A DNA stretch of 64,000 bases from Rhizobiales bacterium IMCC20636. GTDB lineage: Bacteria > Pseudomonadota > Alphaproteobacteria > Rhizobiales > GCA-2746425. This document shows positions 1-9,526 of the stretch, in pieces. The translations under genes were made by a program, and so were the position numbers. Under the pieces are notes generated by a model, which ran no database searches, had not been told where the DNA came from, and saw only the letters and a program-made list of their open reading frames with translations. The DNA lies in assembly GCA_016865015.1 (NCBI GenBank), contig CP018226.1, positions 248,001 through 312,000 of the forward strand. The letters are read 5' to 3'. Each line of letters opens with the position of its first letter. Position 1 is the stretch's first letter.

Positions 1-59
1 AAACCGATCAGAATTGTGTGATATCAGCGTCTCCGGACCCATGAAGATGGCTTAGCGCG

Positions 60-88
60 TTGACATGCCCCATGGCCCCTCTTATCTG
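60..88 (+). promoter_or_regulatory. Candidate sigma-70 promoter of secA
   Basis: A perfect -35 hexamer TTGACA at 60-65 is followed after 17 bases by TATCTG at 83-88, about 75 bases before the secA start. Spacing and position fit a housekeeping promoter; this is pattern recognition only. Confidence 0.5.
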
Positions 89-162
89 TCAGCCGTTATT
101 ACAATCGCACGCCGCAATGTTTCTCGGAATTTGCGACCACATAGAAATTTAAGGAATGGCAC

Positions 163-2850
163 ATGGTTGGCCTCGGCTCCCTTGCCCGGAAAATGTTTGG
201 CTCTGCCAATGATCGACGCGTAAAATCTTTTCAGCCCAAAGTGGATGCTATCAACGCGCTGGAACCAGAAATGGTAGCGCTGAGTGATGAACAATTGCGC
301 GGGCGTACGGATGAATTCCGTCAGCAACTGAAAGATGGCGTAAAGCTTGATGATTTGCTGGTGCCCGCTTTTGCAACAGTTCGCGAAGCAGCGAAACGAA
401 CCCTTGGTCAGCGGCATTTCGATGTGCAGTTGATTGGCGGTATGGTGCTGCACGAAAACTCCATCGCGGAAATGAAAACCGGTGAAGGCAAGACGCTGGT
501 CGCCACCCTGCCGGTGTATCTCAACGCCCTGACCGAGCGCGGCGTCCATGTCATCACCGTGAATGATTATCTGGCCTCGCGTGATGCGGCCTGGATGGGT
601 GAAGTTTACGAGTTTCTGGGTCTGACCACCGGGACCATTGTCCACGGTGTGGATGATGCGGGCCGCAAGGCCGCCTACGCTGCCGATGTGACCTATGGCA
701 CCAATAATGAATTTGGCTTCGATTATCTGCGCGACAACATGAAATCGCAGATCGACCATATGGTTCAGCGCGGGCATTATTTTGCCATCGTCGATGAGGT
801 GGATTCCATTCTCATCGATGAAGCGCGGACACCACTGATCATCTCCGGACCGTTGGAAGACAAATCCGAACTGTATGTGCAGATGGATGCCTATATTCCT
901 GATCTTGGCGATGCAGATTTTGAACTCGACGAGAAAGCGCGCAGTGCAACTTTCACCGAAGAGGGTACGGAAAAGCTTGAGAAGACTCTGACTGAAGCCG
1001 GCATGATGAAGGGTGATTCACTCTACGATGTGGAGAATGTCACGCTGGTTCATCACCTCAATCAGGCGCTCAAGGCCCACAAGCTGTTCCAGCGCGACAA
1101 GGATTACATTGTCCGCAACAATGAAGTTGTCATCATTGATGAATTCACCGGGCGCATGATGCCGGGTCGGCGCTTCTCCGAAGGGCTGCATCAGGCACTG
1201 GAAGCCAAGGAACATGTCGCGATCCAGCCGGAAAACCAGACGCTGGCGTCGATTACCTTCCAGAACTATTTCCGCATGTATGAAAAACTGGCCGGGATGA
1301 CCGGAACAGCTTCGACCGAAGCGGAAGAATTTGGAGATATTTACGGGTTGGGCGTGGTCGACATGCCAACCAATCGGGATGTTACCCGCATTGATGAAGA
1401 TGACGAAGTTTACCGGACCGTGGAAGAGAAGTATCGGGCCGTTGTGCGCGATATCATCGAAGCGCGTGAGAAGAATCAGCCGGTTCTGGTCGGCACCACC
1501 TCCATCGAGAAATCCGAATTGCTCGCCGAGTTCCTGAAAAAGGAAAAAATCAAGGATGTGCAGGTTCTGAACGCCCGTTATCACGAGCAGGAAGCTGCCA
1601 TCATTTCGCAGGCCGGTGTGCCTGGGGCCATTACCATCGCTACCAACATGGCTGGTCGTGGAACGGATATTCAGCTTGGTGGCAATCTGGATATGCGCAT
1701 TGAACAGGAATTGTCGGATCTTCCCGAAGGTGAAGAGCGCGACGCTGCGATTGCGAAAATCAAAGCCGAGATTGAAGACAAGAAGCAGAAGGCACTGGCT
1801 GCAGGCGGCCTCTATGTCATTGGCACCGAGCGCCATGAAAGCCGGCGCATCGACAATCAGTTGCGTGGCCGTGCTGGCCGTCAGGGTGACCCGGGCCGGT
1901 CGAAATTCTTCCTGTCTCTTCAGGATGATCTGATGCGCATTTTCGGCTCTGACCGCATGGATGGCATGCTGCAAAAGCTGGGCCTTAAGGAAGACGAAAG
2001 CATCGTTCATCCCTGGATCAACCGTGCGCTGGAGAAAGCCCAGCAAAAGGTTGAAGCCAGAAACTTTGATATTCGTAAGAATATTCTGAAGTTTGATGAT
2101 GTGATGAATGATCAGCGCCGTGTGATTTTCGAGCAACGGCTTGAATTGATGCGTGACGAGGATCTGTCTGAAGCTGCCGCCGATATGCGCCACGATGTGG
2201 TGGAGGCATTGGTTGCCAAGCACATTCCTGAAAAAGCCTATGCCGAACAATGGGATGGCGCGGGTCTTAAAGAAGATGTCAAAACCAAGTTGAACCTTGA
2301 TTTGCCGATTCTGGAATGGGTCGAAGAAGACGGTATTGCGGATGAGGAAATCCGTGAGCGTCTGATGCGCAAAGCTGATGAGTTTTTTGCTGCCAAGGCC
2401 GCGCGTTTTTCACCTGAAATCATGCGTCAGGTTGAAAAAGCCGTGTTGCTGCAGACGCTGGACCATCTGTGGCGTGAACATCTGGTGCAGCTGGATCATC
2501 TGCGTCAGGTTGTCGGTTTCCGTGGCTACGGCCAGCGCGATCCGCTGAATGAGTACAAGGCGGAAAGCTTCGAGTTGTTCGAGACCCTGTTGCTGAGCCT
2601 GCGTGAGTCTGTGACCATGCAACTGGCGCATATTGAATTGTCGCGTGAATTGCCGCGCATGCCGGAAGATCCGGATGAAAGCGAAATGATCGAGTCGCGA
2701 CCTGACCCTGTGACGGGTGAGAATACAGCCGACAATCCGGCAAATGTGGATCCGGATGATCCGTCCAGCTGGGGCAAGGTGGGCCGAAATGAAGCCTGCC
2801 CATGTGGCTCGGGCAAAAAATTCAAACATTGCCACGGGCAGTTTGCATAA
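163..2850 (+). CDS. secA: Preprotein translocase ATPase SecA
   Basis: The 895-residue ATPase motor drives unfolded preproteins through SecYEG. Full family length. The first nucleotide-binding fold shows the Walker A segment [13 protein letters not shown] near residue 105 and the [12 protein letters not shown] Walker B stretch near residue 210; the second fold has the [10 protein letters not shown] motif. The C terminus carries the zinc-binding SecB/ribosome contact tail [14 protein letters not shown]. An AAGGA ribosome site lies 7 bases before the ATG. It stands alone between a good promoter and a strong terminator, so it appears monocistronic. No anomalies. Confidence 0.98.
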   Translation: MVGLGSLARKMFGSANDRRVKSFQPKVDAINALEPEMVALSDEQLRGRTDEFRQQLKDGVKLDDLLVPAFATVREAAKRTLGQRHFDVQLIGGMVLHENSIAEMKTGEGKTLVATLPVYLNALTERGVHVITVNDYLASRDAAWMGEVYEFLGLTTGTIVHGVDDAGRKAAYAADVTYGTNNEFGFDYLRDNMKSQIDHMVQRGHYFAIVDEVDSILIDEARTPLIISGPLEDKSELYVQMDAYIPDLGDADFELDEKARSATFTEEGTEKLEKTLTEAGMMKGDSLYDVENVTLVHHLNQALKAHKLFQRDKDYIVRNNEVVIIDEFTGRMMPGRRFSEGLHQALEAKEHVAIQPENQTLASITFQNYFRMYEKLAGMTGTASTEAEEFGDIYGLGVVDMPTNRDVTRIDEDDEVYRTVEEKYRAVVRDIIEAREKNQPVLVGTTSIEKSELLAEFLKKEKIKDVQVLNARYHEQEAAIISQAGVPGAITIATNMAGRGTDIQLGGNLDMRIEQELSDLPEGEERDAAIAKIKAEIEDKKQKALAAGGLYVIGTERHESRRIDNQLRGRAGRQGDPGRSKFFLSLQDDLMRIFGSDRMDGMLQKLGLKEDESIVHPWINRALEKAQQKVEARNFDIRKNILKFDDVMNDQRRVIFEQRLELMRDEDLSEAAADMRHDVVEALVAKHIPEKAYAEQWDGAGLKEDVKTKLNLDLPILEWVEEDGIADEEIRERLMRKADEFFAAKAARFSPEIMRQVEKAVLLQTLDHLWREHLVQLDHLRQVVGFRGYGQRDPLNEYKAESFELFETLLLSLRESVTMQLAHIELSRELPRMPEDPDESEMIESRPDPVTGENTADNPANVDPDDPSSWGKVGRNEACPCGSGKKFKHCHGQFA

Positions 2851-2853
2851 TAA

Positions 2854-2884
2854 AAAACCCGGCTGAAACAGCCGGGTTTTTATT
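2854..2884 (+). terminator. Rho-independent terminator after secA
   Basis: The inverted repeat AAACCCGGCTG / CAGCCGGGTTT with a 3-base loop is followed by a run of T. It starts 4 bases after the secA stop. A-rich on the other side, it could also stop transcription of the convergent barrel gene. Confidence 0.93.
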
Positions 2885-2902
2885 GTTTGTTTGGGTCGCT
2901 CA

Positions 2903-3862
2903 TCAGAAGCTGTAGCCGACTCTCAGACTGCCGTAAAAGTGCTGTTGGTTTTCGACATCAAATTCGAATTTACCGTGTTCACCACCGACTTCGCCTTTGA
3001 TGGAAGCGTCGGTTCCACCTTGGTATTGATAGCCGATGGCTGCTCCGAGTTGGAGACCGCTGTGGAACAATCTGCCTGACCGGGCTTTGAGTTCAATCCC
3101 TGCCAACGGCGTGACAAAGGTCTTGGTTTCCTTTTCCCTGGTGCTGCCAAACCCATTTGTATAGTCCAATTCCAGATCAATCTGTCCGACACGGGCACCC
3201 ACATATGGATTTAGGGAGAATTGTACCGCGCCAAAACAGTCGCAAAAATGTTCGTAAAAAGGTAAGGATATACCGGTGTAGGCAGTGATGAAATTGTTTA
3301 CCGAATAACCCAGAACACCGCGGTGGCTCGTAAATCCGTCAGTCGTCTCAAGTTCTTCTTCTTCCTGATTATGAAGCCCGGCATTTCCAGCGAAATTTAC
3401 AAAGCTCCAGCCACCTGCAAAAAATTCCAGATTGTCATTGACTGGAATATTGACTCTGACATCAAGACCAGCGCGCGCGCTGGTTCCATCCGCATCGGCT
3501 GAAGCGGAATCTACATAATAGCTATCTCTGTATTTAATTCCCGCATTCAAACGCGTAATGCCAAAATCCGGGGCTATTTCTAAATAGGGCCGTTACAATT
3601 GTGTTGTTGAGGCGAAGGTGGGTTCCTGTTCTCCCTCAAGCGCTTCAATTGGCGGGTTTTCCTTGATCTTTGCCTGAAGGACTTCGAACCGACTTTGTTC
3701 CGCAGCTGTTCGGTCACCCTTGAACGCAAGATCTGCATATTCATTGAGCTCGGCCTGACTTGGAGGTGCTGTCTGTGCATAAGCTGCGGTGCCACTAACA
3801 CCCGCTAAAGTCGCGGCAGCAATTCCCATGCCAACCACGGTCCTGAAAATCGAATTTCGCAT
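2903..3862 (-). pseudogene. Outer-membrane beta-barrel protein gene split by an in-frame stop
   Basis: Two open stretches lie in the same frame. The upstream one (3862-3596) has a GGGTGGGGAA ribosome site, an ATG and a classic signal peptide ending AAYA|QTAPP, then about 60 charged residues. A TAA at 3595-3593 stops it. Reading on in frame gives PYLEIAPDFGITRLNAG and then a barrel-like domain of alternating polar/hydrophobic, Gly/aromatic-rich strands ending RVGYSF, the terminal Phe typical of BAM substrates. Without the TAA the gene would encode about 318 residues. The downstream part alone (TTG at 3550) lacks a signal peptide. The specific barrel family is not recognised. Nonsense mutation, sequencing error, or (less likely) readthrough are all possible. 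Confidence 0.75.
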
Positions 3863-4014
3863 TTCCCCACCCTGAAAATTCGTTAATGAAAGTTAACAAA
3901 TGCCACAAATGGCCCGAAAACACAAGGTTTCCGCCATTTCAGAGGGGTTTTGGGGACGGCGTCCTGATCCTGTTCGAAGGGCGCGATAGAGTTCGATGGG
4001 TCAAGTTATTGTTT

Positions 4015-5109
4015 TTATTTCAAGACTCCGCGCTTGATTTGATCCTGTTCGATAGACTCAAACAGGGCTCGAAAATTACCTTCGCCGAATCCTTCATCGC
4101 CTTTGCGTTGTATGAATTCGAAAAAAATGGGCCCGATCACCGTTTTCGAGAAGATCTGCAGAAGGATTTTGGTCATGCCGCCATCAATGACGCCTTCGCC
4201 ATCAATCAGAATGCCATGTTTGCGCATGCGATCCAGCGGCTCGGCGTGCCCCTGCACCCGATCTACCGACTGATCATAATAGGTGTCCGGCGGCTTTGGC
4301 ATGAAGCGCAGTCCATTGGCCGCAAGTTCATCTACGCCATCGTAAATGCGCTCGGTGCCGACGGCAATGTGTTGAATGCCTTCGCCATTATACCTCTTGA
4401 GATACTCCTCGATCTGACTTCTGTCGTCGGTCGATTCATTCAGGGGAATGCGGATTTTGCCGCAGGGTGATGTGATCGCCCGCGAGACCAGTCCGGTCAG
4501 CTTGCCTTCAATGTCAAAGAAGTGGATTTGCTTGAAATTGAACAATGTCCTGTAGAAATCCCACCATTTATCCATGTTTCCGCGAAACACATTATGTGTC
4601 AGATGATCGAGGTAATAAAAGCCGACCCCTTCCGGTTTTGGATCGGGCGCACCCAGCCAGTTGAATTCAGCCTCATAGGCTGATCCCTTGTCGCCATGGC
4701 GATCGATGAAATACAACAGCGAGCCACCGATGCCGATGATCGCCGGCGCTTCCAGAACCTTGTCGGTGCCAGTGTATTCTTCCGCGCCATTGTCCAGAGC
4801 ATGTTGTAGTGCGTGGGCTGCATCGACCACCCGCCAGGCCATGGAGGGCGCGCAGGGACCATGTTTCTCGACAAATTTCTGACCAAATGAGCCGGGGTCA
4901 CCATTCACCAGGTAATTGATGTCGCCCTGCCGCCACAGGCTGATTGCCTTGGTTTTGTGGCGTGCAACTTCGCTGTAGCCCATCTTTGCAAACAGGTCTT
5001 TCAGGACCACCGGGTCTTCATGTGCGAATTCAACGAATTCAAAGCCATCAGTGCCAGCTGGATTGTCTGCGCTGATTTCTGCGACAACATCGTGCGGAAA
5101 CGGTCCCAT
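4015..5109 (-). CDS. hppD: 4-hydroxyphenylpyruvate dioxygenase
   Basis: This non-haem Fe(II) enzyme converts 4-hydroxyphenylpyruvate to homogentisate in tyrosine breakdown. The 364-residue protein has two vicinal-oxygen-chelate domains. The expected iron ligands are visible: His169 in DHLTHNV, His247 in GIQHIAV and Glu331 in FFEFIQRKGD; the C-terminal gate region GFGEGNFRALFESIE is intact. The ATG at 5109 is preferred to an upstream in-frame TTG because the AGGAGA ribosome site lies between them. It is divergent from the Lrp gene at 5223, about 110 bases away, which probably regulates it. No other homogentisate-pathway gene is adjacent. Confidence 0.96.
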   Translation of the reverse strand: MGPFPHDVVAEISADNPAGTDGFEFVEFAHEDPVVLKDLFAKMGYSEVARHKTKAISLWRQGDINYLVNGDPGSFGQKFVEKHGPCAPSMAWRVVDAAHALQHALDNGAEEYTGTDKVLEAPAIIGIGGSLLYFIDRHGDKGSAYEAEFNWLGAPDPKPEGVGFYYLDHLTHNVFRGNMDKWWDFYRTLFNFKQIHFFDIEGKLTGLVSRAITSPCGKIRIPLNESTDDRSQIEEYLKRYNGEGIQHIAVGTERIYDGVDELAANGLRFMPKPPDTYYDQSVDRVQGHAEPLDRMRKHGILIDGEGVIDGGMTKILLQIFSKTVIGPIFFEFIQRKGDEGFGEGNFRALFESIEQDQIKRGVLK

Positions 5110-5222
5110 ATATATTCTCCTGTTCAAGATGATCAGATTAGCGCATATGGCTTGCGTATTCCTCGTATTTCATGCAGGAAATTATCTGAATATGATCAAT
5201 TCAACGCATCAAAGAGAAAGAT

Positions 5223-5690
5223 ATGCAGGAAAGTGGCATTGATGAATTTGACCGGAAAATCCTCCGGGCGCTGCAAAAGGACGGGCGCCTGTCGAATGCT
5301 GATTTGTCTGACAGGGTGAATCTGTCTGCCTCGCAATGCGCGCGTCGGCGGGTGCGGCTGGAAGAGGGCGGCTGGATCAGTGCCTATCATGCGGTGCTTG
5401 ACCGGGAACGGCTGGGCTTTGGCCTTGTCAATCTGATCTCTGTCACGCTGTCGACCCACAATCGGGACAATGCCAGGCAATTTGCCAAATTGATCGGGGG
5501 GTTGCCAGAGGTCATGGATGCCTATGCGCTGACAGGCGAAATGGACTATATGCTGAAAGTGATCACCAAAGATCTGAAGAGCCTGTCCACTTTCGTAAAT
5601 GAACATTTGCTGCCACATGAAACGGTTCAGAATGTCAAAACTGCAATTGTGCTGGAGACAATCAAGGAAGGTGGCGGTCTGCCTCTGTGA
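5223..5690 (+). CDS. Lrp/AsnC family transcriptional regulator
   Basis: 155 residues. The N-terminal winged helix-turn-helix (DEFDRKILRALQKDGRLSN then LSDRVNLSASQCARR) is followed by the ligand-binding RAM/ACT-type domain with the characteristic GEMDYMLKVITKD segment near residue 120. Lrp proteins form octamers and sense amino acids or related metabolites. The divergent position to hppD suggests control of tyrosine or phenylalanine catabolism; this is inferred from context. An Fe ligand or other unusual feature is absent. Confidence 0.93.
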   Translation: MQESGIDEFDRKILRALQKDGRLSNADLSDRVNLSASQCARRRVRLEEGGWISAYHAVLDRERLGFGLVNLISVTLSTHNRDNARQFAKLIGGLPEVMDAYALTGEMDYMLKVITKDLKSLSTFVNEHLLPHETVQNVKTAIVLETIKEGGGLPL

Positions 5691-5886
5691 TGCAGGCTCA
5701 GTGCGGGGTTGCAGACAAAACACTGGATAGTTGCAAAAACTGCTGCCATGTTGGCAGCCACAAACACAGTGAAACACGCTGTGCCGAAAACGGGAAGCAA
5801 TCCAACGGATCCGGATGCCAGAGTTTCAGGCTGACCGGATATGATTGCGTTGTCCGACTGTGTGACAATAATGAGGAGGATACCAA

Positions 5887-6939
5887 ATGCTCAATCGCCG
5901 ATTTCTGATCAACTCTCTGGGTGCTGCCGCAATGGCTGTTGCGGGCCTTGGCGTCGCTACATCTGCCAGTTTCGCGCAGGAAGTTACCCTGCGGATGCAT
6001 CAATTCCTGCCGCCACAGGCCAATGTGCCAAAGCAGATTCTGTTTCCCTGGGCCGAGCGCGTGGAAAAGGCTTCTGACGGGCGCATCAAGGTTGAGATTT
6101 TTTCAGCCATGGCGCTGGGCGGCACGCCACCACAATTGATCGACCAAGTGCGGGATGGTGTGGTGGATATCGCCTGGACTCTGCCGGGGTATTCGCCGGG
6201 TCGTTTTCCGCGCACGGAAGTGTTTGAACTGCCGTTCATGATGACAAATGCCGAAGCCGCATCGCGCGCTTATTGGGAATTGTTTGAAGATGAAATGAAA
6301 GACGCGGATTTCAAGGATTTTCATATCCTTGGTGCCTGGGTCCATGGGCCCGGTGTGATTCATGCCAAGGGTGATGGCGTGCGCAGTCTGGCTGACATGA
6401 ATGGCAAGAAACTGCGTGGCCCAACCCGGGTTATCAATGATCTGCTGAAAGAAGCGGGCGCAACACCCGTGGGCATGCCGGTTCCGGCCATTCCCGAAGC
6501 GCTGTCAAAGGGCGTGATTGATGGAGCGGTTATTCCCTGGGAGGTTGCACCAGCCCTGAAGATTGTCGAACTCGTTGACACGCATACCGAGTTTGGCGGC
6601 GATCATGCGCTTTACACAGCGACCTTTGTTCTGGCCATGAACAAGCAGCGCTATGATGCCATGCCGGATGATCTGAAGGCGATCCTTGATGCCAATACCG
6701 GTGCCGAGTTTTCAGCGCTCGCGGGTCGGTTCATGCAGGAATATGACGCGCCTGGCCGCAAGATTGCGGAAGAGTCGGACAACACGCTGGCGCTGATTGA
6801 CGGCGATGCGCTGGCAGATTGGCACAAGGTGGCCGACGCCGTGACGGCACGCTGGATTTCGGAAATGGATGCAAAAGGCATTGATGGACAGGCTTTGCTG
6901 GACAAAGCCAAGGGGCTCATTGAAAAGAACTCCATGTAA
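5887..6939 (+). CDS. dctP: TRAP transporter solute-binding protein (DctP family)
   Basis: 350-residue periplasmic binding protein that captures an organic acid for the TRAP permease. A signal peptide with an arginine pair (NRRFLINS) and cleavage near SFAQ|EVTL could be Tat-compatible. The DctP fold signature is clear: RVEKASDGRIKVEIF, then LRGPTRVINDLLKEAGATPVG (the conserved ligand-carboxylate arginine lies in GKKLRGP), and the ALSKGVIDG helix. AGGAGG lies 6 bases before the ATG. It is first gene of a three-gene dctPQM operon. The substrate cannot be read from sequence. Confidence 0.95.
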   Translation: MLNRRFLINSLGAAAMAVAGLGVATSASFAQEVTLRMHQFLPPQANVPKQILFPWAERVEKASDGRIKVEIFSAMALGGTPPQLIDQVRDGVVDIAWTLPGYSPGRFPRTEVFELPFMMTNAEAASRAYWELFEDEMKDADFKDFHILGAWVHGPGVIHAKGDGVRSLADMNGKKLRGPTRVINDLLKEAGATPVGMPVPAIPEALSKGVIDGAVIPWEVAPALKIVELVDTHTEFGGDHALYTATFVLAMNKQRYDAMPDDLKAILDANTGAEFSALAGRFMQEYDAPGRKIAEESDNTLALIDGDALADWHKVADAVTARWISEMDAKGIDGQALLDKAKGLIEKNSM

Positions 6940-6950
6940 CCATGCACATG

Positions 6951-6980
6951 ACAGGACGGGTATCGTGATGCCCGTCCTGT
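6951..6980 (+). terminator. Intercistronic stem-loop between dctP and dctQ
   Basis: ACAGGACGGG at 6951-6960 pairs perfectly with CCCGTCCTGT at 6971-6980 around a 10-base loop. Only a short T-poor tract follows, so it probably attenuates read-through or protects the dctP 3' end, giving more binding protein than permease. Confidence 0.55.
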
Positions 6981-7025
6981 TCCGATTGCCTTTGGTGGTC
7001 AGCATCTATCAGAAGTGACCCGACC

Positions 7026-7538
7026 ATGTATTCAGCACTGAACCGTGCAGCCTATGCCCTGAGTTTGCTGTTTGCATTGCTGGGTGGCTTTGTGCTCGTC
7101 ATCCTCACATTACTGACTGTGGCCAGTGTCACAGGACGCGCCCTGATTCCGCTTGGCCTTGGCCCAGTGCCAGGGGATTTTGAACTGGTGGAAGCGGGCG
7201 TTGCCTTTGCGGTGTTCGCCTTTCTGCCCTGGTGTCAGCTCAATCGTGGTCACGCCAGTGTGGAAATCCTGACCCAGTTTCTACCACCGCGTATTGACCG
7301 GTTGCTGGATGTGACGATTGAGCTGTTGATGTTCGGCGTTGCCGTGCTGCTGTTCCGCCAGCACTTTCTTGGAACGCTCGACAAGACGCGTTATGGCGAG
7401 ACCACTTTCATTCTTCAGTTTCCGCTATGGTGGGCCTATGCAGCATCGCTGGCTGGCGCGGTTGTTGTCGTGCTAGTGGCCGGGTTCTGTCTGATGCGCA
7501 GTTTCAGGCTCATGCTGCATCCGGAGGCAACGGCATGA
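7026..7538 (+). CDS. dctQ: TRAP transporter small permease subunit (DctQ family)
   Basis: 170 residues with four predicted membrane helices (about residues 12-35, 53-72, 88-108 and 134-158). The family-typical segment is FAVFAFLPWCQLNRGHASVEI followed by LPPRIDRLLD. It associates with the large permease to make the sodium-driven TRAP membrane component. Its stop overlaps the dctM start in an ATGA, indicating translational coupling. The ribosome site is weak. Confidence 0.93.
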   Translation: MYSALNRAAYALSLLFALLGGFVLVILTLLTVASVTGRALIPLGLGPVPGDFELVEAGVAFAVFAFLPWCQLNRGHASVEILTQFLPPRIDRLLDVTIELLMFGVAVLLFRQHFLGTLDKTRYGETTFILQFPLWWAYAASLAGAVVVVLVAGFCLMRSFRLMLHPEATA

Positions 7539-8857
7539 GCAGTTTTGAAATTGGCTTGTGGTCGTTTCCAGTGCTGCTGGGGCTGATCTTTCTGCGTGTG
7601 CCGATTGGCCTGTCGATGCTGCTGGTGGGGCTGGGGGGCAGCTATGCCATCAATGGCACCACGCTGATGGCGTTTGCCCAGTTGAAGAACCAGACCTATG
7701 GCACGTTTTCCAGCTATTCCCTGTCGATTATCCCGCTGTTTTTGCTGATGGGTCAATTCGCGACATTGGGGGGGCTTTCCAGAGCCCTGTTCAAGGCAGC
7801 AGAGGCCTGGCTTGGGCATCGCAAGGGTGGCGTGGCCATGGCGGCGGTCGGTGCCTGTGCCGGGTTTGGTGCCATTTGTGGCTCATCTCTGGCAACGGCT
7901 GCCACGATGGGCCAGGTGGCCCTGCCGGAACTCAAACGCTACGGCTACTCACCTGCGCTGTCGTCCGGTGCATTGGCCGCTGGTGGCACGCTGGGCATTC
8001 TCATTCCGCCCTCTGTCATTCTGGTGATTTATGCCATCCTGACCGAGCAGAACATTGCAAAACTCTTTATTGCCGCTTTTATCCCCGGCATTCTGGCGGC
8101 TGTGGGCTACATGATAGCGATTGCGATTTATGTGCGCATTGCCCCTGAATCCGGTGGGATGCGGGACCGGATGCCCTATGGTGCCCGGTTCAAGTCTCTC
8201 GTTCCTGTCTGGCCCGCCATGCTGGTGTTTCTGGCTGTGGTCGGGGGGATTTACCTTGGCGTTTTCACGCCAACGGAGGCGGCTGCCGTCGGGGCTTTCG
8301 GGACGGGTCTAATTGCCCTGTTTAACGGTGGATTGACCTTCAAGGCGCTCAAAGGGGCAATTCTGGCGACGGCTTCGACAACGGGTATGGTGTTCTTCAT
8401 CATTCTTGGTGCTGCTGTGTTCAACGGATTTCTGGCGTTGTCACAGGTGCCGCAGGAACTGGCGAATTATGTGCTGGAACAGAACATCAATGCCTGGACG
8501 GTTCTGTTGAGCATATTGCTGCTGTATCTGTTGTTTGGATGTGTGATGGATTCTCTGTCGATGATCCTGCTGACAGTCCCGATATTCTTCCCGATTGTGT
8601 CCGGACTGGATTTTGGCATGACCACCGAGGAGTTCGCTCTGTGGTTTGGCATTCTGGTGCTGATTGTCGTGGAGGTGGGGCTGATCACTCCGCCTGTGGG
8701 CATGAATCTGTTTGTCATCAACTCAATGGATAAGGACACGCCGATCTCTGCGACCTATCGCGGTGTCCTGCCATTCGTCCTTACGGACATCGTGCGTGTT
8801 GGAATTCTGCTCAGCTTTCCGTTGATCACATTGGCTCTGGTGCGTCTGCTGTATTGA
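7535..8857 (+). CDS. dctM: TRAP transporter large permease subunit (DctM family)
   Basis: 440 residues, about twelve membrane segments. The start at 7535 is chosen because it overlaps the dctQ stop and has GGAGG 8 bases upstream. Family features: FLRVPIGLSMLLVGLGG at the N terminus, GAICGSSLATAATMGQVALPE, the helical hairpin GGTLGILIPPSVILVIYA, and the second hairpin near LITPPVGMNLFVIN. It moves solute together with Na+ as the elevator subunit. Last gene of the operon; a stem-loop follows at 8877. Confidence 0.95.
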   Translation: MSSFEIGLWSFPVLLGLIFLRVPIGLSMLLVGLGGSYAINGTTLMAFAQLKNQTYGTFSSYSLSIIPLFLLMGQFATLGGLSRALFKAAEAWLGHRKGGVAMAAVGACAGFGAICGSSLATAATMGQVALPELKRYGYSPALSSGALAAGGTLGILIPPSVILVIYAILTEQNIAKLFIAAFIPGILAAVGYMIAIAIYVRIAPESGGMRDRMPYGARFKSLVPVWPAMLVFLAVVGGIYLGVFTPTEAAAVGAFGTGLIALFNGGLTFKALKGAILATASTTGMVFFIILGAAVFNGFLALSQVPQELANYVLEQNINAWTVLLSILLLYLLFGCVMDSLSMILLTVPIFFPIVSGLDFGMTTEEFALWFGILVLIVVEVGLITPPVGMNLFVINSMDKDTPISATYRGVLPFVLTDIVRVGILLSFPLITLALVRLLY

Positions 8858-8876
8858 GACGCATTTTGAAAAGAAG

Positions 8877-8906
8877 AAAGCCCGCCGATGGGGATCGGGA
8901 GGCTTT
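8877..8906 (-). terminator. Terminator of peptide cassette copy 1
   Basis: On the minus strand AAAGCC-CCGAT / ATCGG-GGGCTTT forms a hairpin with a CCCC loop followed by TCTTCTTTTC. It lies about 180 bases past the second peptide gene and could also serve dctM from the other side. The 8907-9087 spacer between it and the peptide gene contains no supported gene. Confidence 0.7.
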
Positions 8907-9087
8907 GAAGGTGGAGCTATCTGGCTCGCATCACTGGATCATGGGCCATTTTGTTGTTGGTCTTGGCGGCCATGTGGTCAGTGGTGTTGGTGTGAGCGGT
9001 AAAGCTCAGATCCCGCCGCCCTGTTAGGGGTTTCAGGCGACGGGATCCTTCTCGCAACAAGCGTATCTGTTGCGTTGTTCGGCTGAC

Positions 9088-9249
9088 TTATTTGCCGGAC
9101 AGGTCTTTGGCCAGACCAGTGTAACCTGGGGTCATGGCATCAGGGGAGCTGTCATTGGCCGGGTTGTACACGCCGGCATTAGCGGCAGTTGCACCCAGTG
9201 CAATGGAGGAGAGGATCAGGATTGGAGCTGCGATCTTGCGAAATGTCAT
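9088..9249 (-). CDS. Small exported peptide, type A, copy 1
   Basis: 53 residues: MTFRKIAAPILIL begins a signal peptide (basic FRK, hydrophobic core, AxA site at TAANA|G), leaving a 28-residue mature peptide GVYNPANDSSPDAMTP...DLSGK. GGAA precedes the ATG. It is the second gene of a tandem pair; the first is at 9365-9526. Its mature sequence is identical in all four copies in this window although codons vary. I recognise no family. A periplasmic or secreted role is inferred from the leader only. Confidence 0.78.
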   Translation of the reverse strand: MTFRKIAAPILILSSIALGATAANAGVYNPANDSSPDAMTPGYTGLAKDLSGK

Positions 9250-9364
9250 TTTATTATTCCTTGTTCTTGATTGACGTTTTTTCGTCGTCCCGGTTGCCGG
9301 TCGTCTCAACTGTTGGGGAGGGGTTCAGCTTGAGACAATCGGCTTCCGGTGAGGGTGTGTTGGC

Positions 9365-9526
9365 TTATTTGCCGGACAGGTCTTTAGCCAGACCAGTGTA
9401 ACCTGGGGTCATGGCATCTGGTGAGCTGTCATTGGCAGGGTTGTAAACGCCTGCATTGGCAGCGGATGCGCCCAGAACGATTGAGGAGAGGATCAGAACG
9501 GGAGCTGCGATTTTACGAAAAGTCAT
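9365..9526 (-). CDS. Small exported peptide, type B, copy 1
   Basis: 53 residues; leader MTFRKIAAPVLIL...GASAANA, mature part identical to the type A peptide. AAGGAAAAA lies just before the ATG. First gene of the pair in the direction of transcription, separated from the type A gene by 115 bases that hold a GTCTCAA/TTGAGAC stem-loop (9308-9341 region). Compared with type A the mature-region base changes are all synonymous, whereas the leader has I/V, A/V and T/S changes. Function unknown. Confidence 0.78.
   Translation of the reverse strand: MTFRKIAAPVLILSSIVLGASAANAGVYNPANDSSPDAMTPGYTGLAKDLSGK

Noticed and set aside
1018-2250. A long minus-strand open frame of 410 codons inside secA
   Set aside because: It is a codon-bias shadow of secA with no family features or ribosome site.
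3593-3595. Programmed recoding at the TAA in the barrel gene
   Set aside because: TAA is the least readily read-through stop and no stimulatory structure was noticed; a nonsense mutation is simpler.
8911-8990. An 18-codon minus-strand frame (MAAKT...MRAR) after the type A peptide gene, largely conserved in the second repeat
   Set aside because: It has no ribosome site, and the second copy reads past its end into the terminator, so conservation is explained by recent duplication.
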